NCBI GenBank assembly: GCA_007827375.1
Contig: VISH01000002.1
Coordinates: 2,381,001-2,445,000, forward strand
Direction: 5' to 3'
Source: Alteromonadaceae bacterium 2753L.S.0a.02
Lineage (GTDB): Bacteria; Pseudomonadota; Gammaproteobacteria; Pseudomonadales; Cellvibrionaceae
DNA length: 64,000 nt
Numbering within the stretch: position 1 is the stretch's first letter; each line of letters starts with the position of its first letter. Shown piece after piece: positions 9,031-19,200 of this stretch. A program made the position numbers and the translations under genes. The notes under the pieces are model-generated. The model worked only from the letters and a program-made list of their open reading frames with translations. It was not told the origin of the DNA and did not search any database.

Positions 9031-10050
9031 ATGAATCATCAGGCACGCTTAGCTCCTGAATACGCTCGCGTGAATAAAATTTTGCTGTCATTGCCCTGCG
9101 AGGGCAGTGACTGGCAGCCGATATTAAAAGACGTTTTAGCCTGCTATCGTGCAATAGCATCAGCCATTTTAAGTGCCGATGAAAGCGTGCAACTTATTGT
9201 ATTGGCGAAAGATAAATCGCTCGCCACTTCTTGGACTGGTGGTTTATTGTTAACTCAGCAGCAAGAAGCCCGCATGCTCGTTGTCACCGACATTGATTAT
9301 AACGACACCTGGGTACGCGATTATGGGCCACTCACTTTTAAACACGAAGCGGGCGTCGCTTATCGTAGTTTTACCTTTAACGGTTGGGGAAATAAATATC
9401 CGGCCCACTTGGATAATCAAGTTGCTACCGCACTTCAGCATACGCTCAACTGCGTTATTAACAAATACGACTTGGTATTGGAAGGCGGTGCTTTGGAAAT
9501 TAATGGTGACGGTGTGCTTCTGGTAAATCGCGATTGTATTGTTGATATAAACCGTAATCGCGCACTTAATGACGCCATGATGGAACAACAGCTTTTTGAG
9601 TTGCTGGGTGCGCAAAGTATCGAATGGTTAAGCCACGTGTCTTTAACCGGAGACGATACTGATGGCCACGTCGATACGATTGCGCGCTTTGTTCGCGACG
9701 ACACTGTCGTTGCCTGCGGAATCGATGCCTCGCATCCCGATGCAGACAGCTTGCAATCGTTAAATAAACAACTGCAAAAAATTTGTAATAAACGTGGTTG
9801 GCGTCTACTTAGCCTGCCGATGCCAAAAGTATATAGCGCGTTAGATCGGCGTTTACTCCCGGCTACGTATGCAAATTTTTTATTGTGTAATGGCAAGTTG
9901 TTGTTACCGGTGTACGATGTTCCAGAAGACGAGGTAGCACTAAATTTTTTGCAAAACGAATTACCAGAATATCAACTTGTGCCGGTAAACTGCACAGCCC
10001 TGGTTGAGCAACATGGCAGCCTGCATTGTGCAACCATGCAATTAGGCTAA
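9031..10050 (+). CDS. aguA: Agmatine deiminase
   Basis: 339 residues of the guanidino-group-modifying (PAD-type) family. The active-site motifs are present: DTWVRDYGPL, GWGNKYPAHLDNQVA, LVLEGGALEINGDG, the GDDTDGHVDTIARF segment with the catalytic His, and the nucleophile Cys (C333) in SLHCATMQ near the C-terminus. The reaction converts agmatine to N-carbamoylputrescine and ammonia. The protein is slightly shorter than many homologues, but no motif is missing. The next gene encodes the following enzyme of the pathway, which supports the substrate assignment over peptidyl-arginine. Confidence 0.93.
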   Translation: MNHQARLAPEYARVNKILLSLPCEGSDWQPILKDVLACYRAIASAILSADESVQLIVLAKDKSLATSWTGGLLLTQQQEARMLVVTDIDYNDTWVRDYGPLTFKHEAGVAYRSFTFNGWGNKYPAHLDNQVATALQHTLNCVINKYDLVLEGGALEINGDGVLLVNRDCIVDINRNRALNDAMMEQQLFELLGAQSIEWLSHVSLTGDDTDGHVDTIARFVRDDTVVACGIDASHPDADSLQSLNKQLQKICNKRGWRLLSLPMPKVYSALDRRLLPATYANFLLCNGKLLLPVYDVPEDEVALNFLQNELPEYQLVPVNCTALVEQHGSLHCATMQLG

Positions 10051-10069
10051 TCTAAGTAGGGTAATTGAA

Positions 10070-10984
10070 ATGCCAAAAAACGTGATTGTCGCCGTGGTGC
10101 AACAGGCCATTGCAAGTAACGATAAACAGCAGAACCTTGAGCTTAGTTGTGAATACATTCGCGATGCCGCTAATCAAGGCGCAGCGCTTGTTGTTTTGCA
10201 GGAGCTTCACGCCACCCAATATTTTTGCCAAAGTGAAGACACCGAAAATTTCGATTTGGCTGAAGATCTTAATGGCCCCACAGCGCAAACTCTGGCCGCC
10301 GTCGCTGCAGAACTGGATATCGTTCTGGTCATTTCCGGCTTTGAACGTCGTGCCGCTGGTTTGTATCACAACACGGCTCAGGTATTTGATGGCAGCAACG
10401 GCCGCGTAGGCACCTATCGAAAAATGCACATTCCCGATGATCCGGGGTTTTATGAAAAATTTTATTTCACCCCGGGCGATGGCAACAGCGATTCTTTAAA
10501 CGGTTTTACACCCATTGAAACCCGGGTTGGAAAACTGGGTTTGTTGGTTTGTTGGGATCAGTGGTACCCGGAGGCGGCACGATTGATGGCCCTAGCTGGT
10601 GCCGACATGCTGATTTATCCCACTGCGATTGGCTGGGACCCGAATGACGACGACGACGAACAGGCGCGTCAGCGAGATGCCTGGATAACGATTCAACGCT
10701 CCCATGCAATTGCCAATGGGCTCCCCGTGCTGGTTGCGAATCGCACCGGGTACGAGGCGTCTCCGTTGAATGATCAAGAAGGTATCGAATTTTGGGGGAG
10801 CAGTTTTGTGGTCGGCCCGCAAGGTGAATTTTTGTTGAAACCCGACGTCGAAGCGCAGGGTGCGTTATGCGCGCAAATCAGTTTGTCGCGATCGGAAAAT
10901 GTTCGCCGCATATGGCCATTTATGCGGGATCGACGTATTGATGCCTATGGAAATTTAACGCGACGTTGGTTGGCGGATTCCTAA
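10070..10984 (+). CDS. aguB: N-carbamoylputrescine amidase
   Basis: 304 residues of the nitrilase superfamily. The catalytic triad is visible: Glu45 in VLQELHAT, Lys118 in YRKMHIPDD and Cys161 in LLVCWDQWYPEAAR. The PDDPGFYEKFYFTPGD segment and the YPTAIGWDP region are typical of N-carbamoylputrescine amidases. It hydrolyses N-carbamoylputrescine to putrescine, CO2 and ammonia, completing the agmatine route with the gene 19 bases upstream. Putrescine can feed polyamine pools or be used as a carbon and nitrogen source. Confidence 0.94.
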   Translation: MPKNVIVAVVQQAIASNDKQQNLELSCEYIRDAANQGAALVVLQELHATQYFCQSEDTENFDLAEDLNGPTAQTLAAVAAELDIVLVISGFERRAAGLYHNTAQVFDGSNGRVGTYRKMHIPDDPGFYEKFYFTPGDGNSDSLNGFTPIETRVGKLGLLVCWDQWYPEAARLMALAGADMLIYPTAIGWDPNDDDDEQARQRDAWITIQRSHAIANGLPVLVANRTGYEASPLNDQEGIEFWGSSFVVGPQGEFLLKPDVEAQGALCAQISLSRSENVRRIWPFMRDRRIDAYGNLTRRWLADS

Positions 10985-11114
10985 ATTTCCGCATTTGCAC
11001 ACCTCAGCAACGGCTTTAAATACCGATAATAAAGAAAGATAGCGCACATAAAATGGTGCGGTGCAGCATAGGTGTGTTATTATTAAGCAATCATTCGATT
11101 TCGGAGGGTCTGCC

Positions 11115-12428
11115 ATGCTATACCACGCCTATGAAATCAATCATGCTGCCATGGCCCCCTGGCGAGAGGCCGTAGGTGCCAGTAAGCGTATTCTGGAATC
11201 TCCCTGCAATCCCGCGTCTTATACGTGGCTCGGTAAAACCATGGTTGCCGCCTGCGATTTGTTCGAATCTGTCACTCGTCGCTACGGCAAGCCATCTTGG
11301 GAGCTCTACAAAACCGAAGTGAATAATTGCGAAGTTCAGGTACACAAGCGTGTTATATGGCAGAAGCCATTTTGCCGTTTGTTGCATTTTCAGCGCGATT
11401 CGCAGCAAATGCGTAAAGCCTACGGAGGTAAAAATTGGGCCGATCCACGAGTATTGCTGGTCTCGCCGTTATCCGGCCACTATGCGACCTTGTTGCGGCG
11501 TACCGTCGATGCATTTTTACCCGACCACGAAGTGTTTGTTACCGATTGGACCGATGCCCGTGAAGTACCGGTAACCAAGGGTAAGTTCGATTTTAACGAC
11601 TACATCGATTACGTTATCGAAATTTTCGAATTGCTTGGTCCAAACTGTCATGTTATCGGAATTTGTCAGCCGGGCCCGCCAGTATTGGCTGCAGTTGCAA
11701 GTATGTCTGCCGATAAAAACGAATTTTTACCCGCTTCAATGACCTTTATGGGGTCACCGATAGACACCAGACAATCTCCAACACTACCCAACAAAGTTGC
11801 GCTCGAGCGCAGTTACGATTGGTTCCGGGACAACATGATTTACAGTGTGCCCTGGCCCAATAAGGGGTTTATGCGGCGCGTGTATCCCGGTTTTCTGCAA
11901 CTCAGTGGGTTTATCACCATGAATCAGGAACGCCACATGATGGCGCATCGAAAATATTTTGAACATTTGGTGGAGGGTGATTGCGACAGCGTACAAAAAC
12001 ATCGTGAGTTTTATGATGAGTATCTGGCGGTGTTGGACTTAACTGAAGAATTTTATTTGCAGACCATAAAAATAGTCTTTCAAGAACATCGCCTTGCCAA
12101 GGGTACCTTAGAGCATCGCGGTCAATTGGTTGACCCAGGAGCGATTACCGATGTCGCGCTTATGACTGTTGAAGGTGAAAAAGACGATATATCCGGAATT
12201 GGGCAAACTCAAGCAGCACATACCCTGTGCAAAAATATTCCCGATGAGAAACAACTTGACTATGTTCAACCTGGAGTGGGTCATTATGGCGTGTTCAGCG
12301 GTAGTCGATTCCGCACTGAAATCCAACCGCGTATCAGCCAGTTTATTCGGGGCAACTTTGACGTAAAACTTGAAACGAGCTTTAAGTCAGAAAATCCCTT
12401 GCTGTTTTTTGCGGCCGAAGAGGCATAG
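11115..12428 (+). CDS. phaZ: Intracellular polyhydroxyalkanoate depolymerase
   Basis: With the ATG at 11115, which has GGAGGG about six bases upstream, the protein is 437 residues and starts at the family N-terminus MLYHAYE; an in-frame start 54 bases earlier has no such site. It belongs to the intracellular PhaZ family that degrades native amorphous PHA granules. The nucleophile is a Cys (C184) in GICQPGPPVL, matching Cys183 of the Ralstonia PhaZ, followed by TFMGSPIDTR and the late GVGHYGVFSG segment with the His. No PHA synthase or phasin gene is in the window. The gene is convergent with the next one. Confidence 0.93.
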   Translation: MLYHAYEINHAAMAPWREAVGASKRILESPCNPASYTWLGKTMVAACDLFESVTRRYGKPSWELYKTEVNNCEVQVHKRVIWQKPFCRLLHFQRDSQQMRKAYGGKNWADPRVLLVSPLSGHYATLLRRTVDAFLPDHEVFVTDWTDAREVPVTKGKFDFNDYIDYVIEIFELLGPNCHVIGICQPGPPVLAAVASMSADKNEFLPASMTFMGSPIDTRQSPTLPNKVALERSYDWFRDNMIYSVPWPNKGFMRRVYPGFLQLSGFITMNQERHMMAHRKYFEHLVEGDCDSVQKHREFYDEYLAVLDLTEEFYLQTIKIVFQEHRLAKGTLEHRGQLVDPGAITDVALMTVEGEKDDISGIGQTQAAHTLCKNIPDEKQLDYVQPGVGHYGVFSGSRFRTEIQPRISQFIRGNFDVKLETSFKSENPLLFFAAEEA

Positions 12429-12449
12429 CGGGTATTTGCAGTCCTTATT

Positions 12450-13373
12450 TCAGGGTAGGGTGAGTGCAGGTGAGAATACGCGATGCTTGGTTTTGACCAG
12501 TTTCGGGTCGCTTAAACTGTAGTCAGAGGGCACATTGGAGTTCTTCAGTTGGAATAACACAGTATCTTTGCTTTCCAGTGCTTTTAGTTGTTCTTTAAAG
12601 TTATCTCTAAATAATTTTTCCATCGCCCCGTTTTTTTGTAGCTTTGCCAAGCCAATTTCAAGGCGTGCAACCAGCTGCGGATTATTTTTACTCACCTGGA
12701 AAACCACAGGAAACGGGTAAAATAAAATCACTTTCGGTACGATCGCCAGCTTGCCGTAACGATCACCAATTTCTAATAGCATTTTGTCGGTTTCTGCAAC
12801 GCTGAGCGGTATGTAGTCAAAGCGTTTTCGACTCAGCATAAAAAACAATTTCTCGAAATTGTTGCTTTCTACCAATGGCAGGCTGTTCTCTGTGTAAACC
12901 GAGTTATCCGCCCAGTCCTTGACCTGGCCAGCGCTGAGCTGTTGCAAATCGGAAAATGACTTTAAATATTTAAACCGTGGCAGATCTTCTTTCCTGACAA
13001 TTAATCTTCGGTAACCGAGCAAGCCATGCATTACCGGCGTTGCAATAATCTGTAACCCCTGGTCACTCTCGAGATTTTTTGTTGGTAAGGGATTGGTAAA
13101 GAAATTTACCTGATCTCCAGCGGCGACGACACGACGACCCCGTTCAAAGCTAACATCCATATAAGTAACTTCCATAACGAAAGGGCCATATTCTCCTGCG
13201 GTGCTTTCCAGTGCTGCGCGAGCCAGTTGAGACTCGTAGTTTGCCCGAACACTACTTAAGCCCGTCGCCCAGAATTGAGCGAGCAAAGTGTCCTGTTGTG
13301 CGGCGTATGCCGGAGAAACTACGCCTATAAAAAGGCTGGCGAGGCTTACAGTTAAATGTGAAAAGCTGCCCAT
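12450..13373 (-). CDS. Periplasmic solute-binding-like protein (SBP_bac_3-like), orphan
   Basis: 307 residues with a signal peptide ending near SPAYA^AQ. The body resembles family 3 extracellular solute-binding proteins: two lobes with the pattern FFTNPLPTKN, a hinge region around LLGYRRLIV, a second lobe with NNFEKLFFMLSRKRFDYIP and a C-terminal segment LEIGLAKLQKNGAMEKLF that is typical of the fold. Many such proteins in marine gammaproteobacteria have no transporter, and none is seen here. Ligand and role are unknown. The gene is convergent with phaZ, and no strong ribosome site is visible before its ATG. Confidence 0.72.
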   Translation of the reverse strand: MGSFSHLTVSLASLFIGVVSPAYAAQQDTLLAQFWATGLSSVRANYESQLARAALESTAGEYGPFVMEVTYMDVSFERGRRVVAAGDQVNFFTNPLPTKNLESDQGLQIIATPVMHGLLGYRRLIVRKEDLPRFKYLKSFSDLQQLSAGQVKDWADNSVYTENSLPLVESNNFEKLFFMLSRKRFDYIPLSVAETDKMLLEIGDRYGKLAIVPKVILFYPFPVVFQVSKNNPQLVARLEIGLAKLQKNGAMEKLFRDNFKEQLKALESKDTVLFQLKNSNVPSDYSLSDPKLVKTKHRVFSPALTLP

Positions 13374-13703
13374 AAGCTTTTGATATGTATAGGAGTTATG
13401 GTAATTGTGACAATGAGAATTAGCGGCTGCGCCTCTTTTTCGTGCATGTTGGCACGATATTAGGGTTGGGTCAAATAACGACTTTTGATACGGAACATTG
13501 AGTGTGGGAGAGGGGATATTTTGTATTGATCGGGGAGTGAAGCTGTCTCAAAGCGGGCTTTTTAATTGGTGGCCCGGAAGGGAGTGCATCCACACCATCT
13601 TTTGGGCACATCGCTTAGGAATTACTCTTCAATTCCTTCTACATTGATCAAAAACCGCCAGTCTAGGTGGTAAACCTGCAAGCTCCAGCGATATAACAAA
13701 CAT
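13374..13703. other. Gene-free stretch with a short tRNA-3'-end-like fragment
   Basis: No convincing ORF is seen on either strand. It presumably holds the promoter of the minus-strand binding-protein gene, but I cannot point to clear hexamers. At 13567-13583 a 17-base segment matches the 3' end of the neighbouring tRNA-Asp (acceptor strand with CCA) at 15 of 17 positions; the rest of a tRNA is absent there. Confidence 0.5.
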
Positions 13704-13737
13704 AAAAAAACCCTGCTCAATTGAGCAGGGTTTTTTT
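13704..13737 (-). terminator. Rho-independent terminator for the tRNA genes
   Basis: A perfect ten-base inverted repeat, CCCTGCTCAA/TTGAGCAGGG (13711-13730), is flanked by seven A on the left and seven T on the right. Read from the minus strand it gives a strong hairpin followed by a U-run, six bases beyond the tRNA-Asp 3' end. It can work in both directions. Confidence 0.9.
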
Positions 13738-13742
13738 ATGTT

Positions 13743-13819
13743 TGGCGACCCGGAAGGGACTTGAACCCTCGACCTCCGGCGTGACAGGCCGGCATTCTAA
13801 CCAACTGAACTACCGGGCC
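13743..13819 (-). tRNA. tRNA-Asp(GTC)
   Basis: A 77-base cloverleaf. The 7-bp acceptor stem pairs GGCCCGG with CCGGGTC (one G-U), the D-arm contains AGTTCAGTTGGTTAGA, the anticodon loop reads CTGTCAC with anticodon GTC, the T-arm is GGTTCAAGTCC, and CCA is encoded. It is co-transcribed with tRNA-Val 31 bases upstream and ends just before a strong terminator. Confidence 0.97.
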
Positions 13820-13850
13820 GCATTGTCTTCTCTTGCAGTACAAAAGAATT

Positions 13851-13926
13851 TGGTGGGTGGTACAGGGGTCGAACCTGTGACCTACGGCTTGTAAGGCCGT
13901 CGCTCTCCCAACTGAGCTAACCACCC
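13851..13926 (-). tRNA. tRNA-Val(TAC)
   Basis: A 76-base cloverleaf. The acceptor stem pairs GGGTGGT with ACCACCC, the D-arm contains AGCTCAGTTGGGAGAGC, the anticodon stem ACGGC/GCCGT encloses the loop CTTACAA with anticodon TAC, the T-arm is GGTTCGACCCC-like, and CCA is encoded. It is the first gene of the two-tRNA transcript. Confidence 0.97.
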
Positions 13927-13941
13927 GTCGAAGGAGCGGCT

Positions 13942-13969
13942 ATTGTAATGATTCTCTTTAGTCGGTCAA
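13942..13969 (-). promoter_or_regulatory. Sigma-70 promoter of the tRNA-Val/tRNA-Asp unit
   Basis: On the minus strand TTGACC (complement of 13964-13969) and TACAAT (complement of 13942-13947) are separated by 16 bases and lie directly upstream of tRNA-Val. A GC-rich discriminator follows, as often seen at stable RNA promoters. Confidence 0.75.
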
Positions 13970-14128
13970 TACCTTTTTTGACAAATTTATGTTGTATCAA
14001 TGGCGATTCATATGCCGTTTTGATCCGTGACTTCTTCTATCATCAGTCTTGCTGGCTTTGTCACCAATATGTCCAATTCCTGAAATATTGAGTACATCGC
14101 AGATTTTCGTGAACGCAAGGAGCAGGTT

Positions 14129-14159
14129 TTGTCCAAGTGTGTGGAAGCGCTGTTATAAT
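14129..14159 (+). promoter_or_regulatory. Candidate promoter for ccmH-ccmI
   Basis: A perfect TATAAT (14154-14159) follows TTGTCC (14129-14134) at a rather long 19-base spacing, 36 bases before the ccmH start. ccmH is separated from the rest of ccm and needs its own promoter, which makes this plausible. Confidence 0.45.
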
Positions 14160-14194
14160 CCTGCCTCCAAACTTTCCTCCGGAGACATTCAGCA

Positions 14195-14683
14195 GTGAAG
14201 TCTGCTCAAAGAAATAAATTACTGTTCGCCGTTGTTCTATACATATGCACTCTTTTAATAACAACTTCCAGTTTTGCGACTATTGGTGCTTACGAGTTTG
14301 AAACCGAGCAGGAGCGGAGTCGATTTCAGTTGTTGGTTCAGGAGTTACGCTGCCCTAAATGTCAAAACCAAAACTTGCTCGACTCAAACTCAGAAATTGC
14401 TGTTGATCTGCGCGATCAGGTGGCGCGCATGGTCCGAGAGGGTATGAACGATGAACAGATCAAGGAATATATGGTCAATCGTTACGGTGATTTTGTGCTT
14501 TACCGGCCACCAATGCAGTCCAATACCCTGGTACTGTGGTGGGCACCATTGATTATGTCGTTAATCGGTGGATGTGTATTTTTAATTATTCTCTTGCGTC
14601 GCCGTAAACTCGCTATACCAGACCTAGAGCAAACCATCGATCAAACCGCTGCAATAGCGGGTGAAGAAGATAAAAATCCATAG
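14195..14683 (+). CDS. ccmH: CcmH (CycL-type), apocytochrome thioreductase
   Basis: 162 residues starting with GTG at 14195, with a GGAG site upstream. A signal peptide (about 1-28) is followed by the conserved helical domain with the redox motif LRCPKCQNQNL (C53, C56), then a transmembrane helix at about 107-130 and a basic tail. CcmH receives electrons from CcmG and presents reduced apocytochrome c to CcmF. It is the short CcmH form without a fused TPR domain; that part is the separate ccmI just downstream. Confidence 0.95.
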   Translation: MKSAQRNKLLFAVVLYICTLLITTSSFATIGAYEFETEQERSRFQLLVQELRCPKCQNQNLLDSNSEIAVDLRDQVARMVREGMNDEQIKEYMVNRYGDFVLYRPPMQSNTLVLWWAPLIMSLIGGCVFLIILLRRRKLAIPDLEQTIDQTAAIAGEEDKNP

Positions 14684-14754
14684 TTGATAACAGTACCGTT
14701 TTTTATGCGACCAGCATTCGTGGCGGTTCAGGGTAGATTCTTTAGGGGAATTTA

Positions 14755-16032
14755 GTGGAAATTGCATTTTGGCAGGGTTTCTTAGTGTTGAGCCTGTTGG
14801 CGGCAGTGTTTATTTTATGGCCAACCATCTTTGTGCGTCGCGAAAAGAAAAAAGAGCTTATAGAGGATGCGCGAGGCGACGTTAATAAGGATGTTTATCG
14901 TGATCATGTTAAAGACCTCGAAGAAATTCACAAACGCGGGGAAATTGAAGAGGGTGAGTTAAACGCTTTAAAGCAGGATCTTGAACGCACCTTGGTCGCC
15001 GAAAGTACAGCTGGCGCAGTGGATTCCGATCGCCCCATAATTTCAAGTTTTCGCAGCCGTTTGCCGGTGATTGCTCTGGTGATCGCAGTTCCTTTATTCG
15101 CACTTGGTATCTACAGCGCGGTTGGTGCGAAATCCGATTGGGAGATTTATCAACTTGCAATCAAGCGCGCCCACTCGGGCAGTATCGAAGACAGCAACCG
15201 GCTTGGCGAGCAGCTTATCCACCGACTTCAGAATCGCCTGGAAGCGCATCCCCACAACAGCCAAAACTGGTATTTATTAGCCACTGTGGCCTCCGAACTG
15301 GGAGATTACGATGAAGCCGTGCGTGCCTACCGCCGTGTGCTCGGCCTTGAACCTAACGCGCCCCAGGTGATGGCAGAACTCGCTCAAGCCCTGTTTCTGC
15401 GTGCTGGCAACACAATTACTCCGGAAGTCAGTCGCAATACCCAAATGGCCTTGCAGATGAACCCCAACATGCCCACGGCTCTGGGCCTAGCAGGTGTTGA
15501 GGCGTTTCAATCCGGTGCTTATCAACAGGCCATTGACCACTGGAGCCTGGCGGTCAAACAGCTTGATCCGAATTCTGCTGCGTCACAGGCTTTGGCGTCG
15601 GGTATAGCCCGCGCGCAATTGGCGCTCGATAAATCGGGCGGCGGCAAAAAGAAATCCAAGAAATCGCAACAGTCGGACGCTTCTGGACCATCGCTTGCGG
15701 TTTCTGTGAGTTTCGACAAAACGGTTGTGACATCTTCCCCCGAGGACCAGGTGTTTATATATGCTCGAGCCTGGCAAGGGCCGAAAATGCCATTGGCTAT
15801 TAAAAAAATTACCGTTGCGGACTTACCTATTCAGGTGACGTTGGACAAAAGTATGGCGATGGCGCCGGGTATGGATTTGGGCAGTTTTCCCCAGGTTGAA
15901 GTCGTAGCCCGCATCAGCGGGTCGGGGAGCGCAATACCACAATCGGGAGATTGGCAGGCAAGCGCAGGGCCTATCATTGTGGCAGAGCAGAAGAAAGCGA
16001 TTGCTCTCAAAATAGCCGAACAGATTCCCTAG
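14755..16032 (+). CDS. ccmI: CcmI, TPR apocytochrome c chaperone
   Basis: 425 residues with a GTG start at 14755 and AGGGGA upstream. Two membrane helices (about 7-25 and 103-122) enclose a charged cytoplasmic loop with DVYRDHVKDLEE, typical of CcmI. TPR repeats follow (about 150-280: NWYLLATVASELGDYDEAVRA and similar), then a Lys-rich linker and a C-terminal beta domain. CcmI binds the C-terminus of apocytochromes and brings them to CcmFH. It completes the maturation set begun at 3.6 kb. Confidence 0.93.
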   Translation: MEIAFWQGFLVLSLLAAVFILWPTIFVRREKKKELIEDARGDVNKDVYRDHVKDLEEIHKRGEIEEGELNALKQDLERTLVAESTAGAVDSDRPIISSFRSRLPVIALVIAVPLFALGIYSAVGAKSDWEIYQLAIKRAHSGSIEDSNRLGEQLIHRLQNRLEAHPHNSQNWYLLATVASELGDYDEAVRAYRRVLGLEPNAPQVMAELAQALFLRAGNTITPEVSRNTQMALQMNPNMPTALGLAGVEAFQSGAYQQAIDHWSLAVKQLDPNSAASQALASGIARAQLALDKSGGGKKKSKKSQQSDASGPSLAVSVSFDKTVVTSSPEDQVFIYARAWQGPKMPLAIKKITVADLPIQVTLDKSMAMAPGMDLGSFPQVEVVARISGSGSAIPQSGDWQASAGPIIVAEQKKAIALKIAEQIP

Positions 16033-16240
16033 CGATAGCTACCATAAAAGTCATCGTGTGGGAGTAAAACCGCCACCAAACACAAGGATGTAAGACGTTT
16101 CAAGCAGAGTTATCAGCCAATAAAAGATGGTACTAATTTCTGTAATACCACTAATGCTTCCACACTATTAAATGTGTAGAATCGGCGGTTTTCTTTTTTG
16201 AGCTGGAACGTCACGCAAGTCATTACGAGTTTCCGAATAT

Positions 16241-19200
16241 ATGCGACTTAAATGTATCAAGTTGGCAGGGTTTAAATCATTTGTAGACCCAACAACCGTC
16301 ACCTTTCCCAGCAACCTTTGCGCAGTAGTGGGGCCCAATGGTTGTGGAAAGTCCAATATTATCGACGCAGTTCGTTGGGTAATGGGGGAATCTTCTGCAA
16401 AAAATCTGCGTGGCGAAGCCATGACCGATGTTATTTTCAATGGCTCCGGAAGTCGCAAACCGGTAGGGCAAGCCTCAATCGAACTGGTGTTTGACAACAG
16501 CGATGGCACCATACGTGGTGAGTTCGCCGGATACAACGAAATTTCCGTAAAACGTAAAGTTACCCGGGAAAGCCAGAATTTCTACTATCTCAATGGCAAT
16601 AAATGTCGCCGTCGCGATATTACCGACATCTTTCTTGGGACCGGTCTTGGGCCGCGCAGTTACGCGATTATTGAACAGGGCATGATTTCCCGTTTGATTG
16701 AAGCCAAGCCTGAAGAGTTGCGTGTATATGTTGAAGAAGCGGCGGGAATTTCCAAATACAAAGAACGCCGCCGCGACACCGAAAATCGCATGCGTCGCAC
16801 GCACGAAAACTTGGAGCGGCTTACCGATATTCGCGAAGAACTCGATCGCCAGCTATCGCGCTTGCAGCGGCAATCTCAAGCGGCTGAGAAATACAGCGAA
16901 TATAAAGAAGAAGAGCGCCAGCTCAAAGCACGTGTGCAGGCTATTAAATATCAGAATTTGCACCTGAAATCGGATGAAAAACACAAAGATATCAAAGAGT
17001 TGGAGCTTAAAGTTGAAGCTCAGGTAACCGAGCAGGTGCGTGTAGATTCGAGTATTGAAAAACACCGTACTGAATATTCTGAGAAGAGTGATGCGTTTAA
17101 CGAGGTGCAGGGGCGCTTCTACTCGATAGGTTCGGATATTACCCGCGTTGAGCAGGCTATTCAGCATGCAGACGAACGCGAACGTCAGCTCAAAATCGAT
17201 ATTGAACAAAATAAGCGAGATTGTGAAGAAGCCGAAGAACACCTTGCTTCAGATCTCGCCAAAGCAGAAGGTTGGGAAGCTGAACTGCTGGAAATTCTGC
17301 CAGAACTGGAATCTCACAAGGGCAGCGAAGAAGAGTCTGCTTCGATTTTGGCGGAAGCTGAAGAAGCTATGCAGGAGTGGCAGCTGGAGTGGGATCAGTT
17401 CAATCAGCGTGCTGCCGAGCCTCGCCAACAGGCAGAGGTGCAGCAGTCACGTATCAAGTATCTTGAACAGGTACAAACGCGGCTTTTGGAGCGTATTGAG
17501 CGACTCGAAAAAGAACGTGACAGTTTGATCGTAGGCGATTCCCACGAAGAAATTGAATTGCTTGGCGAAGAATTGGCAAGCCTTGAGCTCACCGTTGAGG
17601 ATAAAAAGCTCGAACTCGATGGCGTCGCGGAATCGCTGCTTGAATTGCGTGAATCCCAACATTCGCTCACCGAACAGCGCGATCAATTGCGCAGTGAGCT
17701 TCAGGCAGCTCGAGGACGCCACGCATCGCTCGAAACTCTTCAGCAGGCGGCATTGAAAGACGATGCCCGCGACACTCAAACCTGGCTTGAAAATAACAAC
17801 TTACAAGCATCGCCGCGTCTGGCCGAAACCCTTGAGGTTGAAGCAGGTTGGGAGACAGCAGTGGAAACCGTGCTTGGCCAGTCACTTCAGGCGGTGTGTG
17901 CCGAAACCGCGTTGGAAACGCTCTGCGATGCGATGTCAAGTTTCACTCAGGGTGAAATTACCATCATAGAGACAAACGCGGCTACGCCTGCTGGCAGTGG
18001 CGATTTACTGGCAAAAGTGACCTCAACGATCAATATCAATGGCTTGCTTGCCGGTGTGTTCGTCGCCGAAGACCTGACGGGGGCCATGGTGAAGCGGGGC
18101 CAGTTGAAGGCTGGTGAATCGGTAATTACTCGCGATGGAATCTGGCTGGGTTGCAACTGGATGCGTATCGCGAAAGGTAGCGACAGCTCCGCAGGCGTTA
18201 TCGCGCGGCAACAACAATTGGAGCAGTTAAGTACAACACTCAGCGAGCTTGAAACCCGTTCTGCAACTATCAGTGAGCAGCTCGAAAGTACCCGGGAAAA
18301 GCTCGCACAGGCAGAATCGCGCAGTGAGACGCTGCGTAAAGAAACCGATCAGCTCAATCGTAAGCACACTGAACTTAAAACTAATTTGGCAAGTAAACGC
18401 GCTAAGGTTGAACAAGTGCTTGAGGGGCGCGAACGTGCAGAGCGGGATATCAAAGACGCCCGTACTCAAATGGATGCCGAGAGCGGCAATCTTGTGGAAG
18501 CTCGCACGCTGTTGCAAGAAGCGATCAGCGCAATGGAACAGGATACCGCGCAACGTGAACAACTGCTGCACCGTCGCGACGATACTCGCGCCAAGCTCGA
18601 TCAAGCGCGTCAGAAAGCGCGCCATGATAAGGACCGCGCCCACGAACTTGCCATGCGCCATCAATCGCTAAAAACCCAGGTAGAGGCAACACGCCAGGGA
18701 ATTCAGCGCCTTCAGGATCAGATGGCACGCATGGTAGAACGCAAGGAAACCTTGCAACAGGCGCTGCAAGAAAATCGCGAACCTATTGAAGAGCAAAAAC
18801 TCGAGCTCGAAGCCTATCTGGAAAAGCGGGTTTCCGTGGAACAGGAACTGTCTGAATCCCGAAAAACAGTCGAACAGGTCGAAACAGCACTGCGAGATGC
18901 AGAGAAGCAACGGCACCAGTTTGAAAATACCATAACCCAACTTCGTACGGCACTGGAGTCTGCACGTCTCGAAGCGCAAACGCTCGAGGTACAGCAGCAG
19001 GGCCTGAAGCAGCAATTGCAGGAAATGGAATTTGATCTCGACACCCTGTTGAACAATCTGGTGGAAGGAGACAGTCTGGCAGACCTCGAGGAAGAACTCA
19101 CTAAGGTGGGCAATCGCATTTCTCGGCTCGGGCCCATCAATTTGGCGGCCATTGACGAATACAAAACTGAGTCTGAGCGCAAAACTTATCTTGATGCACA

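Noticed and set aside
11061..11114. Upstream start for the PHA depolymerase
   Set aside because: The ATG at 11115 has the ribosome site and matches the family N-terminus.
13978..13983. TTGACA on the plus strand between the tRNAs and ccmH
   Set aside because: No acceptable -10 lies 15-19 bases downstream; the TATAAT at 14154 is too far away.
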